Source of the DNA: Holdemanella porci
GTDB lineage: Bacteria > Bacillota_I > Bacilli_A > Erysipelotrichales > Erysipelotrichaceae
Assembly: GCF_019052655.1 (NCBI RefSeq)
Contig: NZ_JAHQVB010000003.1
Span: 8,442 to 72,441, forward strand
DNA length: 64,000 nt
Direction: 5' to 3'
Under the pieces are notes generated by a model. It searched no databases, was not told the DNA's origin, and saw nothing but the letters and a program-made list of their open reading frames with translations. Each line of letters begins with the position of its first letter. Within the stretch, counting starts at the first letter, position 1. This document shows, piece after piece, positions 43,391-53,476 of this stretch. A program made the translations under genes and the position numbers.

Positions 43391-46015
43391 ATGAACAAGA
43401 CAACAAAGGAACTGATCAGTGAATATTTGGCTGATCAAACTAAAAAATTTGATTTAGTACATGCGGATGCGTTTACTACAGTTGCAATATCTGATGCACT
43501 TCATATTTCACGAACTATTACAAGCCAGTACTTGAATGAGTTGTGTGAATCTAATGAAGTGTTCAAGGTTAAAAGTCGACCTGTGTATTTCTTTAATACT
43601 CGCTGCTTGAACCAAAGATATGGAATCAACGTTGAGAATTATGAATTTATTGATCTTGAAGAAATGGTTGAGTTTTTGCAAGATAATGGTCAACTAACTG
43701 ATGTGTTTGCTGAACTGATAGGTCATGATGGTTCGTTAAAGCGAGTAATCAAAAGGTGTACGGAAGCCTTTAATTATCCGCCAAACGGTTTATCATTCGT
43801 AATCTATGGTAATGAGGGTACTGGGAAGAAGAGCTTAGCAAAACTTATTTGTAAGCATTCCATCCTTAGTAAGGGAATTCTTGATAAGGATGCCAAAATT
43901 GCTGAGTACGATCTCTCAGTGGTTGATCCATTATCGATTCATCAGCAATTACAAGATTGTATAAATGCAAACAAACAGAATTCGCTATGTATTATCCTAT
44001 CGCATTTTGAAAAAATCAGTGATTCATTGACTGGATACTTGATTCGATTCTTTGAAAAAAAGCAGAATGATCGTATTCATTTTATCTTTCTATCAAATGA
44101 AAGACCTGATGATTACCTTCCTTCATCTTTGGGAAAATATATACCAATTGCGGTTAAACTAAAAGATTTTAGTGAAAGACCAAAGGAAGAACGAGAAGGA
44201 ATTATTGTTGAGCTTTTCCGAAAAGAGGCAGCAAGTTTACATGTTCATATGTTGATTTGTTCAAATGTCTTAAAGACATTATCTAACTTTCAACCAAATC
44301 AGAATGTTGAAGAAATATTTAAAAAAGTGAAACTGATTTGTGCTCAGGCTATAAGTAATCAAAAAAGTGATACAGTGACTATTCATACGTATTATCTTCC
44401 AGAAGAAATGTTTGAGTCACTAGAAATCTCAAGTGAGAATATCTCTTATATTGATTGTGATACGTATACAAAAAGTAGCAAAATCAGCCAATTTGATGAA
44501 TTATTTACTTCGGTAATCAAGTTGTGTGTTAAGAAAGAAAGTAACCTTATTGAAAAGTATAGAAGCATTTACGATTTGATTGTAGAAACAATTATGAGTA
44601 CTTCTAGAAATGAACAGACACTAAAGGGAACAGAAGCTACATTAGCCTTAATTGTGAATCAGGTTGCAAAAAAGCACTTTATCAATATTCCAGGAAACTT
44701 TACGTTCGTTGTAGCAAAGTTGATGTACATCTATGAAGAGAACGAATCAATGTTTAAACAACGCGAAGATAAAGAAAAGGTAAATATTGAAGCAGCTTTA
44801 AATAAAGTGAAGAGAATGTATGTCAGTGAAGCAATGATTGCGAATGAGATTAAATCTCTTTGCATGTCAAATCTTGAAAAGGAAATTCCTGGCATAGTTC
44901 AATTGATTATGATCTTAACTATCGCAGCTTATAACGTTGAGTTAAATAAGAATAAAACATTTGGAGTCATTATCTGTCATGGTTATTCAACTGCTTCTTC
45001 AATGGCAGCGGCAGTTAATTCACTAATTGGATCTTACATATTTGATTCAATCGATATGCCAGTAACGACAACAATGGAAGAAATTCGGGCAACTCTAAGA
45101 GATAAATTGTCTAGAGTTAACGCTTATGCAGACCTTTGCATTATGGTCGATATGGGTTCATTGGAAAACATTGCGGATGAGGAATTCACAAAAAACAGAA
45201 ATGTGGCACTTATAAACAACGTAACAACAAAAATGGCTTTAGATATCGGCTATAAGATTAAAAACGGTGACCCAATTGATCGATATTTTATAGATGCAGA
45301 TAAGAACTACAAGGTAGATTACGCTATCTTAAAGGGTAAGAAGAAAGATGTCATTTTATTTACGAGTGAAAGTGGATTACAGACATCTCAAAGAATGGCA
45401 GACTTATTTGCAGATTCCTTCCCGGAAGAAATACCTGTTGATTTAAGAGCTGTACCGTTTGATTCATTGATTGATGATATTAATGAACTTCAACAAATGT
45501 ACAACATACTATTTATAACAGGTACAGACAATCCGTTAATAAGTGACGTTGTATTTATTCCATTAGAGGATATTGTGACAACGACAAACTTGGATTTGGT
45601 GTCATCAAAATTAAATATGTATTTGGATGATAACAATTTAAAACAATTGATTATCAACATTCGTACAAACTTTTCTTTGATGAATGTGTTGAATTATTTA
45701 ACGATTTTAAATCCAAAACCACTTATGGATGAGACAACAATCGCGGTTGAAGATTTACAGAAACGTCGCCATGTGGAACTTGAAGGTAGAACGCTGGTAG
45801 GTATTTATATTCACGTTTGTATTCTTGTTGAAAGACTTGTAACTAAAACAGGAATGATTCGAGAAGACAGTGCAACGGAAGCATTTGTGAAAGAGCATGG
45901 AGATTTTATAGAGGATATAAAAGCATCGTTTGGAAATATAGAGAAACATTATAGTATCCAAATTCCGGATTCTGAAATGAAATATATTTATTCGTTTATT
46001 TATAGGGAGGATTGA
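43391..46015 (+). CDS. LevR-like PRD regulator with degenerate AAA+ domain
   Basis: About 874 aa. Order: helix-turn-helix (5-75), AAA+ region (about 110-330), PRD, EIIA-mannose-like domain (ICHGYSTASSMAAA with its histidine), EIIB-like region, PRD. This is the LevR/GfrR architecture. The AAA+ region is altered: Walker A reads GNEGTGKKS, the Walker B acidic pair is replaced (CIILSHFEKI) and no GAFTGA sigma-54 loop is present. The EIIB-like part has FTSESG where a cysteine is expected. It likely controls the PTS genes that follow directly, but not as a sigma-54 ATPase. Start ATG 43391 follows GGAGATGG; ATG 43379 and TTG 43364 are in frame. Confidence 0.85.
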   Translation: MNKTTKELISEYLADQTKKFDLVHADAFTTVAISDALHISRTITSQYLNELCESNEVFKVKSRPVYFFNTRCLNQRYGINVENYEFIDLEEMVEFLQDNGQLTDVFAELIGHDGSLKRVIKRCTEAFNYPPNGLSFVIYGNEGTGKKSLAKLICKHSILSKGILDKDAKIAEYDLSVVDPLSIHQQLQDCINANKQNSLCIILSHFEKISDSLTGYLIRFFEKKQNDRIHFIFLSNERPDDYLPSSLGKYIPIAVKLKDFSERPKEEREGIIVELFRKEAASLHVHMLICSNVLKTLSNFQPNQNVEEIFKKVKLICAQAISNQKSDTVTIHTYYLPEEMFESLEISSENISYIDCDTYTKSSKISQFDELFTSVIKLCVKKESNLIEKYRSIYDLIVETIMSTSRNEQTLKGTEATLALIVNQVAKKHFINIPGNFTFVVAKLMYIYEENESMFKQREDKEKVNIEAALNKVKRMYVSEAMIANEIKSLCMSNLEKEIPGIVQLIMILTIAAYNVELNKNKTFGVIICHGYSTASSMAAAVNSLIGSYIFDSIDMPVTTTMEEIRATLRDKLSRVNAYADLCIMVDMGSLENIADEEFTKNRNVALINNVTTKMALDIGYKIKNGDPIDRYFIDADKNYKVDYAILKGKKKDVILFTSESGLQTSQRMADLFADSFPEEIPVDLRAVPFDSLIDDINELQQMYNILFITGTDNPLISDVVFIPLEDIVTTTNLDLVSSKLNMYLDDNNLKQLIINIRTNFSLMNVLNYLTILNPKPLMDETTIAVEDLQKRRHVELEGRTLVGIYIHVCILVERLVTKTGMIREDSATEAFVKEHGDFIEDIKASFGNIEKHYSIQIPDSEMKYIYSFIYRED

Positions 46016-46017
46016 AT

Positions 46018-46431
46018 ATGAGTAAAAGAAAAATAGTTATTGCGACACATGGAACGCTTGCAGAGGGGTTTAAATCAGCACTACAAATTATTGCCGGGGC
46101 TGAAAATGTAGAAGCGTTTAATTGTTATACATCGCCAGATTTTAATCTTCAAGAAACAATTCAAAAAGTAATGGACTCTAAAGGTTCAGAAGAAGAATTG
46201 TTTGTATTCACAGATTTGTTTGGTGGATCAGTAAATAATGGGTTTGTCGCAGCTTTGAAAACATATGATTTCCATCTAATTACAAATACTAGTTTAGGAC
46301 TCTTGATTGATTTTATCTTGATGGAGCCTGATGTAGAAACTTTGAAAAAGAAGTTTGATGAAAAAGAATTTAATGCTGTTTATTGTAACGACTTTATAAG
46401 CAATATGACGGACATTGAAGATGATCTGTAA
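46018..46431 (+). CDS. PTS mannose-family EIIA
   Basis: 137 aa. KIVIATHGTLAEGFKSAL holds the phospho-histidine at residue 10, and LFVFTDLFGGSVNN is the second family motif. ATG 46018 follows AGGGAGG. Cytoplasmic phosphocarrier for EIIB. Confidence 0.92.
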   Translation: MSKRKIVIATHGTLAEGFKSALQIIAGAENVEAFNCYTSPDFNLQETIQKVMDSKGSEEELFVFTDLFGGSVNNGFVAALKTYDFHLITNTSLGLLIDFILMEPDVETLKKKFDEKEFNAVYCNDFISNMTDIEDDL

Positions 46432-46451
46432 GAGAAACGGAGGTGAAAATT

Positions 46452-46916
46452 ATGATTAAAGCACTACGGATCGACCATCGATTGGTACATGGGCAAGTAG
46501 CATTTACTTGGACACATTTCTTGGGAGCAACGAGAATAATTGTTATTGATGATAAAGCAGCTGGAGATGATTTCCAAAAGATGGCATTAAATATGGCAAA
46601 ACCAGCAGGAGTTAAATTGAATGTATTCTCTGTAGCTAAAGCAGTTGAAAGAGCAGAAAAGATTGATTCATTAAGTGATTCGGTATTCATTATTTTTGGA
46701 TCAACAAAAGATGCAGCAGGATATATCACAGCACATCCAGTATTTAAAGAATTGAATCTTGGTGGTATTGCCAAAAAAGATGGGTCAAAAAACTATGGAG
46801 ATGTAGTTTATTTGACACCTGAGGAAGAGGAAGATCTTCGTAAGATCAAAGCAACAGGTTGTCAATTGTTCATGCAACAATTGCCAACAACAAAACGTGA
46901 ATCATTAGATTTATAA
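46452..46916 (+). CDS. PTS mannose-family EIIB
   Basis: 154 aa. ALRIDHRLVHGQVAFTW contains the phospho-histidine in RLVHGQV; the remainder has the typical IVIDD and FGSTKDA segments. ATG 46452 follows GGAGGTG. Confidence 0.92.
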   Translation: MIKALRIDHRLVHGQVAFTWTHFLGATRIIVIDDKAAGDDFQKMALNMAKPAGVKLNVFSVAKAVERAEKIDSLSDSVFIIFGSTKDAAGYITAHPVFKELNLGGIAKKDGSKNYGDVVYLTPEEEEDLRKIKATGCQLFMQQLPTTKRESLDL

Positions 46917-46946
46917 TTCTTAAATTTGTAGAAGGAGAAGTTATTT

Positions 46947-47744
46947 ATGAAATTAGCTTATACACTAATCGTGGTTTTAATTTCTATTATGATGAAATTA
47001 GATTCCAGAATGTTTGGACGTCTAAACTTCGAAAGACCATTATTGACATGTACAATTTGTGGTTTGTTACTTGGTAATTTACAAGTTGGTTTAGCAGTTG
47101 GAGCCCAAATGGAATTGGCAACATTAGGTATGATGTCAATTGGTGCTTCTGGAATTGATATGAACATGGGTTCTTTAGTTGGTTGTGCAATTTGTATTAT
47201 GTCAGGTGCAAACATCGAAACAGCAATCACAATTGCAGTACCAATGACATTGTTATCAACAATTATCGAAACTTGTGCGGATGTAATTCGTATTCAATTT
47301 ACACACATGATTGATGCAGCTGTTGAAAGAGAAGATTTCAAAAAAGCTAAACGTATTGATATCGTATACGGACCATCATTATATGTAATTTGTACAATCA
47401 TTCCAGTATTCTTATCAGTATACTTTGGAGCAGATCTTGTACAATCAATCGCTAGTGTAATTCCTGCATGGGTTACTGATGGTGTTACATTAGGTGCCAA
47501 CATCATCGCATTCTTCGGATTTGCAATGTTATTAACTACAATGGTTAACAAAAATACAGTTGTATATTTCTTCGCTGGATTCTTGTTAGCTGCTTATTCT
47601 GGATTGGATTTAACAGCAATCGCCCTAATCGGTATTGTTATTGCATTGATTCTTTATACAGTTAAATACACTGGTGGCGGTGTGAAAGCGGCAGTAGCTT
47701 CTAGTTCGAATTCCTTAGATGAATTAGAAGATTTAGATAACTAA
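46947..47744 (+). CDS. PTS mannose-family EIIC
   Basis: 265 aa, about six to seven membrane segments. NFERPLLTCTICGLLLGNLQ and VGAQMELATLGMMSIGASG are the family's N-terminal signatures. Forms the sugar channel with EIID. Confidence 0.93.
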   Translation: MKLAYTLIVVLISIMMKLDSRMFGRLNFERPLLTCTICGLLLGNLQVGLAVGAQMELATLGMMSIGASGIDMNMGSLVGCAICIMSGANIETAITIAVPMTLLSTIIETCADVIRIQFTHMIDAAVEREDFKKAKRIDIVYGPSLYVICTIIPVFLSVYFGADLVQSIASVIPAWVTDGVTLGANIIAFFGFAMLLTTMVNKNTVVYFFAGFLLAAYSGLDLTAIALIGIVIALILYTVKYTGGGVKAAVASSSNSLDELEDLDN

Positions 47745-47760
47745 GAAGGGAGAACTACTT

Positions 47761-48600
47761 ATGTCTATTAAAGGTTTAGAAGCACAAAGAAATTATCCAC
47801 TAAATAAAAAGTTAAAAGAAATCTTCTGGGGTTCTTGGTGTATGCAAACAAACTGGAACTATGAAAGACAGATGAATACAGCTTTTATGTATGGTATGTC
47901 TAAAACAATTGATCGTTTGTATCCAGATCCAGATGAAATAGATAAGAAAAAAGAAGCATATCAAAGACACCTTGAGTTCTTTAACATCACACCACAGTGT
48001 GCATCATTGGTTTACGGTATTTGTATTGCCATGGAAGAAGAATATGCTGAACATCCAGATACATTTGATCCAGGTGCAATCAATGCAGTTAAAGTTGCTT
48101 TGATGGGTCCTTTATCAGGTATTGGTGATTCATTGTTCCAAGGAACAATTCGTATTATCGCAATGTCAATTGGTATTTCATTAGCTCAACAAGGAAGTAT
48201 TGTAGGACCAATCTTAGCAGCGCTGATCTCTATTGGAACTTCAGCTCCATTTACTTGGTTCATGGGTAAATTGGGTTATACAAAAGGACAAGATTTCGTA
48301 AGACAAATGGCAGAAGCAGATTTGATGGAAAAAGTAATGTTTGGATGCTCAATTGCAGGTTTATTCGTAATTGGTGGTATGTCAGCTTCATTAGCAAACT
48401 TAACAACTCCACTTAAATTTGGAGAAGCATTCGTATTACAAAATGTATTAGATGGTATTATGCCAAAAATGATTCCACTTGCAGTAACTTGGATTATGTA
48501 CTTCATTATTAAATCAGGAAAAGTTAAACCTATGGTTGTAATCTTGAGTTGCTTCGTTATTGGAATTGTATTGAATTACTTTGGTATTCTAGCTTGCTAA
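47761..48600 (+). CDS. PTS mannose-family EIID
   Basis: 279 aa. Begins with the NYERQMNTAFMYGM motif and contains VALMGPLSGIGDSLFQGT, diagnostic of EIID; membrane segments at the C-terminus. EIIA-EIIB-EIIC-EIID together form the permease, probably for fructoselysine or glucoselysine judging from the deglycases nearby. Confidence 0.93.
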   Translation: MSIKGLEAQRNYPLNKKLKEIFWGSWCMQTNWNYERQMNTAFMYGMSKTIDRLYPDPDEIDKKKEAYQRHLEFFNITPQCASLVYGICIAMEEEYAEHPDTFDPGAINAVKVALMGPLSGIGDSLFQGTIRIIAMSIGISLAQQGSIVGPILAALISIGTSAPFTWFMGKLGYTKGQDFVRQMAEADLMEKVMFGCSIAGLFVIGGMSASLANLTTPLKFGEAFVLQNVLDGIMPKMIPLAVTWIMYFIIKSGKVKPMVVILSCFVIGIVLNYFGILAC

Positions 48601-48651
48601 AGCTTTGAATAAAAATATTTTAAGATCGAAAAGGAAAAGAGGGTAAAAATT

Positions 48652-49623
48652 ATGTTCGATGTAAAAAAGATGATTGAAGAAATCGCAGCAAAAAAGGAAA
48701 TCAAAAACGTTAGTTTCGTTGGTTGTGGAGGGTCATTAGCATGTTTCTTTGCTCCTCACTATTATGTAACTCATGAAGCTAAAACATTGACAACATTGTA
48801 TGAAAATGCTAATGAATTTACAAATGACACACCTGCATTCATCAATGAAAATGCAATCGTTGTATGTGCTAGCCGTAGAGGTAATACTCCACAAACTGTT
48901 GAAGCAGCTAAAAAAGCAAAAGAATGTGGTGCTACAGTAATTGGATTACAATTAGAAACAGGTACACCATTAGAAGAAATTTGTGATTACATTGTACAGT
49001 TCAAAGATACTGGAGCAGATGGTGCTTTATATGAAGAATCAAAGAGTTCTTTAGCATTACAAATCGCTTATGAAACTGTAAATGTTGTTGAACATAATAC
49101 AGAAACTTACGAAAAAATGGTTGCAGCTACTAAGAAAATGAATGACATCATTCCTGCAGCAGTTAAAGCTTGTGTACCAGATGCAGTTAAATTCTCTGTA
49201 GACTATGCAAATGATGACATTATCTACACTATGGGATCAGGTACAGGTTATGCTGGAGCTCACCAACAAACAATTTGTATCTTCATGGAAATGCAATGGA
49301 TCAACTCATCAGCAATTCACTCAGATGAATTCTTCAATGGACCATTCGAAATCACTGAAAAAGATACAGCTTACTTAATGCTTAAATCAACTGGTGCAAC
49401 TAGAGCCGTAGATGAAAGAGCTCTTCGCTTCTTAAGCAAATTCAATAACCACACAACAGTATTAGATGGATATGACTATGGTATGAAGGAACTTGGAGAA
49501 GTTTCAGGATATTTCGATCATGACTTCTACAGCGAATTATTGGATGTTTATAACAATCTATTAGCAGATCGTCGTCAACACCCATTAAGCTGGAGAAAAT
49601 ACATGTGGAAATTTAACTACTAA
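48652..49623 (+). CDS. SIS-domain fructoselysine-6-phosphate deglycase (FrlB/GfrF-like)
   Basis: 323 aa with two SIS domains. NVSFVGCGGSLACFFAPHYY and VVCASRRGNTPQTVEAA are the first domain's phosphosugar motifs and match the FrlB pattern; the second has MGSGTGYAGAHQQT and SSAIHSDEFFNGPFE, with the catalytic glutamate/histidine region. FrlB splits phosphorylated Amadori compounds into glucose-6-phosphate and lysine. Placed directly behind the mannose-type PTS, as in gfr operons. Confidence 0.88.
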   Translation: MFDVKKMIEEIAAKKEIKNVSFVGCGGSLACFFAPHYYVTHEAKTLTTLYENANEFTNDTPAFINENAIVVCASRRGNTPQTVEAAKKAKECGATVIGLQLETGTPLEEICDYIVQFKDTGADGALYEESKSSLALQIAYETVNVVEHNTETYEKMVAATKKMNDIIPAAVKACVPDAVKFSVDYANDDIIYTMGSGTGYAGAHQQTICIFMEMQWINSSAIHSDEFFNGPFEITEKDTAYLMLKSTGATRAVDERALRFLSKFNNHTTVLDGYDYGMKELGEVSGYFDHDFYSELLDVYNNLLADRRQHPLSWRKYMWKFNY

Positions 49624-49648
49624 AAATAGTTATTTCTCATAATTTTTC

Positions 49649-49685
49649 AAGTCAGTAGTCAGACGACTACTGACTTTCTTTTTAG
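49649..49685 (+). terminator. intrinsic terminator
   Basis: AAGTCAGTAGTC pairs perfectly with GACTACTGACTT around AGAC, then a T-rich tract. It closes the PTS-deglycase unit ahead of the MATE gene. Confidence 0.9.
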
Positions 49686-49708
49686 GCTACATGGAAGGGG
49701 GTAATAAA

Positions 49709-51079
49709 ATGGATACAAAAAAAATAGATGCTAAGATTCGGCATATTTTAATTCCTGCTATTTTAGAGAATGCTTTTTTGATTTTGTCTGACATGATTTT
49801 AACTGGATATATTGGTCGATTAACCATATCTGAGATTAGTGCTTATGGTATTTCAACAAGAATCTACGGTATTTATTTTTCAATACTTAAAGGATTTGGA
49901 ATCGGAGCTATGGTTGTTTTTGCTAGAGCGTTTGGCTCAAAAAACAAGGAGAAAGGGTTACTGTATTATAAGCAAGCCTTAATAATTTCGCTTTTTGTGG
50001 CGGTGATTGCAGCGGTTGGAATTTGGTTATTTCCAAATGAACTGTTATCTACAATGAGTACAGATTCAAGGCTATTAACTTATGGTGCTTCTTTCCTGAA
50101 AGTTCATGTATTGGCGTATCCGTTATTAGCTATAATTCATTTGAATTCAGCAGTATTTCAGGCGGATGGAAACACAAAAACGCCACTTTATATTGCTACA
50201 ATAGGAAATGGGATAAGTGTTGTTTTAGGGTATATTTTGATTTTAGGGTTTGGACCTGTAAAAGGATTAGGTCTTTATGGAGCTGCTATCACAAATAATG
50301 TTCGAATTATAGTAATGATGTTAGTAGGTCTTTATCTGTTATTTGCTAAAAATGGTATGTTTGATCGTGTGAAAATTGAAAAACCAATATTTAATATGGA
50401 TATGATCAAAGACGTATTGAAGTTTGGCGTTCCAACTGCAATAGGGAATTCTTTCTGGAATTTTGCTTCTGTCTTTTTATCAACTTTCATTCTAACTTAT
50501 GGAGAAAAATTCTATGCTGCTTATCAAATTGGATTACAGGCAGAAGGGTTCTGCGATATGATGGCTTCTGGTTTCTTGACGGCTTCGATGGCTTTAGCTA
50601 GCCAGGCAATAGGAGCAAATGATGAGAAGATGTATAAATCGGCATATCAAAGATTGAGCTTTTATTGTTTAATCATTAGTGGAATTAATATGATATTCTT
50701 GCTTTTGTTCTCAAAACAGGTTTTGTATTTGTTGACGGACAAAGAGGAATTGGTTGCTATTGCACATTTATATTTATTGCTGATGGTTTTCTCACAATTC
50801 CCGGAAATGAAATCAAAAGTATTATATGGATATATTCGATCTGCAGGATCAAGCACATTACCTACGGTAATAGATACAATTGGTATTTGGGGCGTTCGTG
50901 TGTTCTTATGTTACTTAGTTAGCACAGTTTTAAAAATGGATATTGTATGGATATGGTGGATTATTAATGCGGATCAATGGGTAAGATATTTATTATCTTT
51001 ATTGGTATTTGTGGTAAAAAAATTAAATAATTATCTAAGTGTATCTCCATACAAAGTTGCTAGATGTAGAGGAAGATAA
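49709..51079 (+). CDS. MATE-family multidrug/metabolite exporter
   Basis: 456 aa with twelve predicted membrane segments in two similar halves. The start region IRHILIPAILENAFLILSDM and the MIKDVLKFGVPTAIGNSF segment fit MATE transporters. ATG 49709 follows GGAAGGGGG. Na+ or H+ driven export of an unknown compound; export of lysine or another Amadori breakdown product is conceivable but not shown. Confidence 0.9.
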   Translation: MDTKKIDAKIRHILIPAILENAFLILSDMILTGYIGRLTISEISAYGISTRIYGIYFSILKGFGIGAMVVFARAFGSKNKEKGLLYYKQALIISLFVAVIAAVGIWLFPNELLSTMSTDSRLLTYGASFLKVHVLAYPLLAIIHLNSAVFQADGNTKTPLYIATIGNGISVVLGYILILGFGPVKGLGLYGAAITNNVRIIVMMLVGLYLLFAKNGMFDRVKIEKPIFNMDMIKDVLKFGVPTAIGNSFWNFASVFLSTFILTYGEKFYAAYQIGLQAEGFCDMMASGFLTASMALASQAIGANDEKMYKSAYQRLSFYCLIISGINMIFLLLFSKQVLYLLTDKEELVAIAHLYLLLMVFSQFPEMKSKVLYGYIRSAGSSTLPTVIDTIGIWGVRVFLCYLVSTVLKMDIVWIWWIINADQWVRYLLSLLVFVVKKLNNYLSVSPYKVARCRGR

Positions 51080-51148
51080 TGAATCGTATTTGTTTAAAAT
51101 GCCTATGAAAATAGAGCTTTAGATTTAATTTTGGAAATGGGATTATAT

Positions 51149-51775
51149 ATGAAAAAAATGATTTTTATGATGATATACGATGTAATTGGATCTGTTTTTA
51201 TAGGCGTTAGTATTGTTTGCTTTGCGGTAGCTGCTGATTTTGCTCCGGGAGGAGTTAATGGAATTGCAGTTATGGCAAATTATTTGACAAATATTCCTAT
51301 TGGACTTGCGACAATCTTAATTAATATTCCGATTATATTGTTTACATTTCGTTCATTAGGAAAAGCATTCTTCTTGTATTCAGTGAAAACAATGGTAATA
51401 AGTTCTTTTCTAATTGACTATGTACTTTGTCGTTTGCCGCTGTATCACGGAAGTCGTTTATTAGCTGCTATGCTTGCTGGCATAACAGCAGGTATTGGAT
51501 ATTCACTTATTTTTAATGAGGGTTCATCAACGGGAGGAACAGATTTTATAATTGCAGCCATTAAAAAGAAAAGGCCAAAAATGACTTTTGGATTATTGGC
51601 ATTTGCAGTTGATGGGATTATTGTTTTACTTTCGATATTTGTGTTTAAAGAAGCTTTAGCTTTTATTTATGGGATAGTTTATACCATAGTAACAAGTGTG
51701 GCTTTAGATTTGTGTACTTTTGTGTTGAAAAAATGTCATTTGACATATGTAGATTGTGAGGAAGATATAAAATGA
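51149..51775 (+). CDS. YitT-family membrane protein
   Basis: 208 aa, five to six membrane segments. FAPGGVNGIAVMANY and FNEGSSTGGTDFIIAAI are the two YitT signature motifs. The C-terminal soluble DUF2179 domain usual in many members is absent. The function of the family is not established. Overlaps the HAD gene by four bases (ATGA). Confidence 0.85.
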   Translation: MKKMIFMMIYDVIGSVFIGVSIVCFAVAADFAPGGVNGIAVMANYLTNIPIGLATILINIPIILFTFRSLGKAFFLYSVKTMVISSFLIDYVLCRLPLYHGSRLLAAMLAGITAGIGYSLIFNEGSSTGGTDFIIAAIKKKRPKMTFGLLAFAVDGIIVLLSIFVFKEALAFIYGIVYTIVTSVALDLCTFVLKKCHLTYVDCEEDIK

Positions 51776-52422
51776 AAAATCCAAAAATGATTATATTTGA
51801 TGTTGATGGTTTGTTATTAAATACTGAGTTTTTGTGGAGAAAAGCTTGGAAAGATGTTGCTGCTAAATATGGGGTTCCAAAGTTCGGAGAGGTTTTTTGT
51901 AAGGTTGTTGGAATTTCAGGTAGTGATGTTGAAAGAGTTTTGAATAATGAACTGCCAGATGTTGAAAACCGTATGGAATTATTAGATATTGCTCGCAGTG
52001 TAGGTACTGAATATTTGGAAAATGACATTGAATTGATGCCAGGCGTAACTGAATTACTGGATGTTTTAGAGAATAAAAATATCCGCAAAGCAGTAGCAAC
52101 AACAACGTCTAGAGATGCGACAATCAAAAGATTAACAAAATTAGGCTTGATTAATCGATTTGAATATATTCTTTGTGGAGATGAAGTAACAAAGAGAAAA
52201 CCCAATCCAGAGATTTATCAAAAAGTTTTAAAAGCTGTTAATTGTGATCCAAATCAAGTGATGGTTTTAGAAGATACAGGATATGGAGTACAAGCAGCAC
52301 ATGATGCGGGCATTCAAGTTGTAATGGTTCCATCTATAAATGCACCTACAAATAAAGATAAAGAAAATGCATCTTATATTAAGAAAAGTTTATATGAAGT
52401 AATCTCTATGTTGGAGGCTTAA
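51772..52422 (+). CDS. HAD-IA hydrolase (beta-phosphoglucomutase/YcjU-like)
   Basis: 216 aa. IIFDVDGLLLNTE (motif I, nucleophile D10 and D12), VATTTSRD (motif II), KRKPNPEIY (motif III lysine) and VLEDTGYGVQAA (motif IV) are complete. A sugar-phosphate phosphatase or mutase. Sits between YitT and a SIS deglycase in one transcription unit. Confidence 0.88.
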   Translation: MKNPKMIIFDVDGLLLNTEFLWRKAWKDVAAKYGVPKFGEVFCKVVGISGSDVERVLNNELPDVENRMELLDIARSVGTEYLENDIELMPGVTELLDVLENKNIRKAVATTTSRDATIKRLTKLGLINRFEYILCGDEVTKRKPNPEIYQKVLKAVNCDPNQVMVLEDTGYGVQAAHDAGIQVVMVPSINAPTNKDKENASYIKKSLYEVISMLEA

Positions 52423-52426
52423 TAAT

Positions 52427-53476
52427 ATGAAAGATATGTATGATTATATTATGGAAACTCCAGATGCGATTCGTGAAGTAATTGAAAAATCAAAACAAAA
52501 TAATGAAGATTGTATTCGATATATAAAGGGTAAAAAGATAGGGCATATTTATCTAGTTGCATCAGGAACGAGTTATTCAGCTGCATTATCATGTATAAAG
52601 CCAATTGAAAAATTAATGAATATTCCTGTATATGCAGTATATGCGATGGAGTTTGTGGATAATACAGATATTGTTGAAGATAATGCGCTAGTAATCGGAA
52701 TATCTCAGGCAGGACAATCTTCATCTACAATCCAAGCCTTAGATAAAGCCAAAGAAATGGGATGTTTAACTTTGGCTTGTTCTGCACAAAAGGATGTTCC
52801 CGTAACTGCTCATGCAGATAGTTTTTTGAAAATTGAAGTAGAAGAAGATATAGGGCCAAAAACAAAGGGTTATTATTGCAGTGTGATCGCAATTTTAATG
52901 TTGTTTTTAGAATTATCTAAAGAAGATTCCGAAAAGTGGATTTCTAAAATACTAGGTACAATTGATTTGATACCGGACATCGCAAAGACAACAAAACAAT
53001 GGTATGAGAGTGAAAAAGAAGAATTGAAAAGGTTTAAAAATATTATTGTGATTGGTTATGATAAATGCCTTCCTGCTGCAACAGAAGGTGCTTTGAAAAT
53101 ATTAGAAACTGTACAATGCTGCGTTCGCTATTATGAATTAGAAGAGTTTATGCATGGGATTTATCATGGAATTGATAAGAGTACACTTATTCTAGCTTTA
53201 GGAAATCAGTCAAGACATTTAAACCGTATGGTTCGTCTTTTAGGATACTTAAAAGAACATAAGAATGCTACTACATATTTGATATCTCAGAATAAAGTAA
53301 TAAAACATGATTTTAGCTATCCGTTTATTGAAGATTCGCTCTTTGTTTCTTTTGAATACTTGACGGTATTGCAAGTTCTGGGAGAATTAATGTGTCATGA
53401 CAGAGGTGTGGATTTGTATGACACTGTTGATGAAAATTTCCATGAATATATGGAAAGTTATGTTTATGAAAAGTAA
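52427..53476 (+). CDS. SIS-domain deglycase (GfrE-like)
   Basis: 349 aa with two SIS domains of the GlmS isomerase type. YLVASGTSYSAALSCIKPIEK and GISQAGQSSSTIQALDKAKE mark the first; the second has ILETVQCCVRYYELEEFMHG with the conserved EEFMHG. GfrE acts on glucoselysine-6-phosphate and GfrF on fructoselysine-6-phosphate; the presence of both types here fits an Amadori product pathway. Specificity is inferred from context. Confidence 0.8.
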   Translation: MKDMYDYIMETPDAIREVIEKSKQNNEDCIRYIKGKKIGHIYLVASGTSYSAALSCIKPIEKLMNIPVYAVYAMEFVDNTDIVEDNALVIGISQAGQSSSTIQALDKAKEMGCLTLACSAQKDVPVTAHADSFLKIEVEEDIGPKTKGYYCSVIAILMLFLELSKEDSEKWISKILGTIDLIPDIAKTTKQWYESEKEELKRFKNIIVIGYDKCLPAATEGALKILETVQCCVRYYELEEFMHGIYHGIDKSTLILALGNQSRHLNRMVRLLGYLKEHKNATTYLISQNKVIKHDFSYPFIEDSLFVSFEYLTVLQVLGELMCHDRGVDLYDTVDENFHEYMESYVYEK

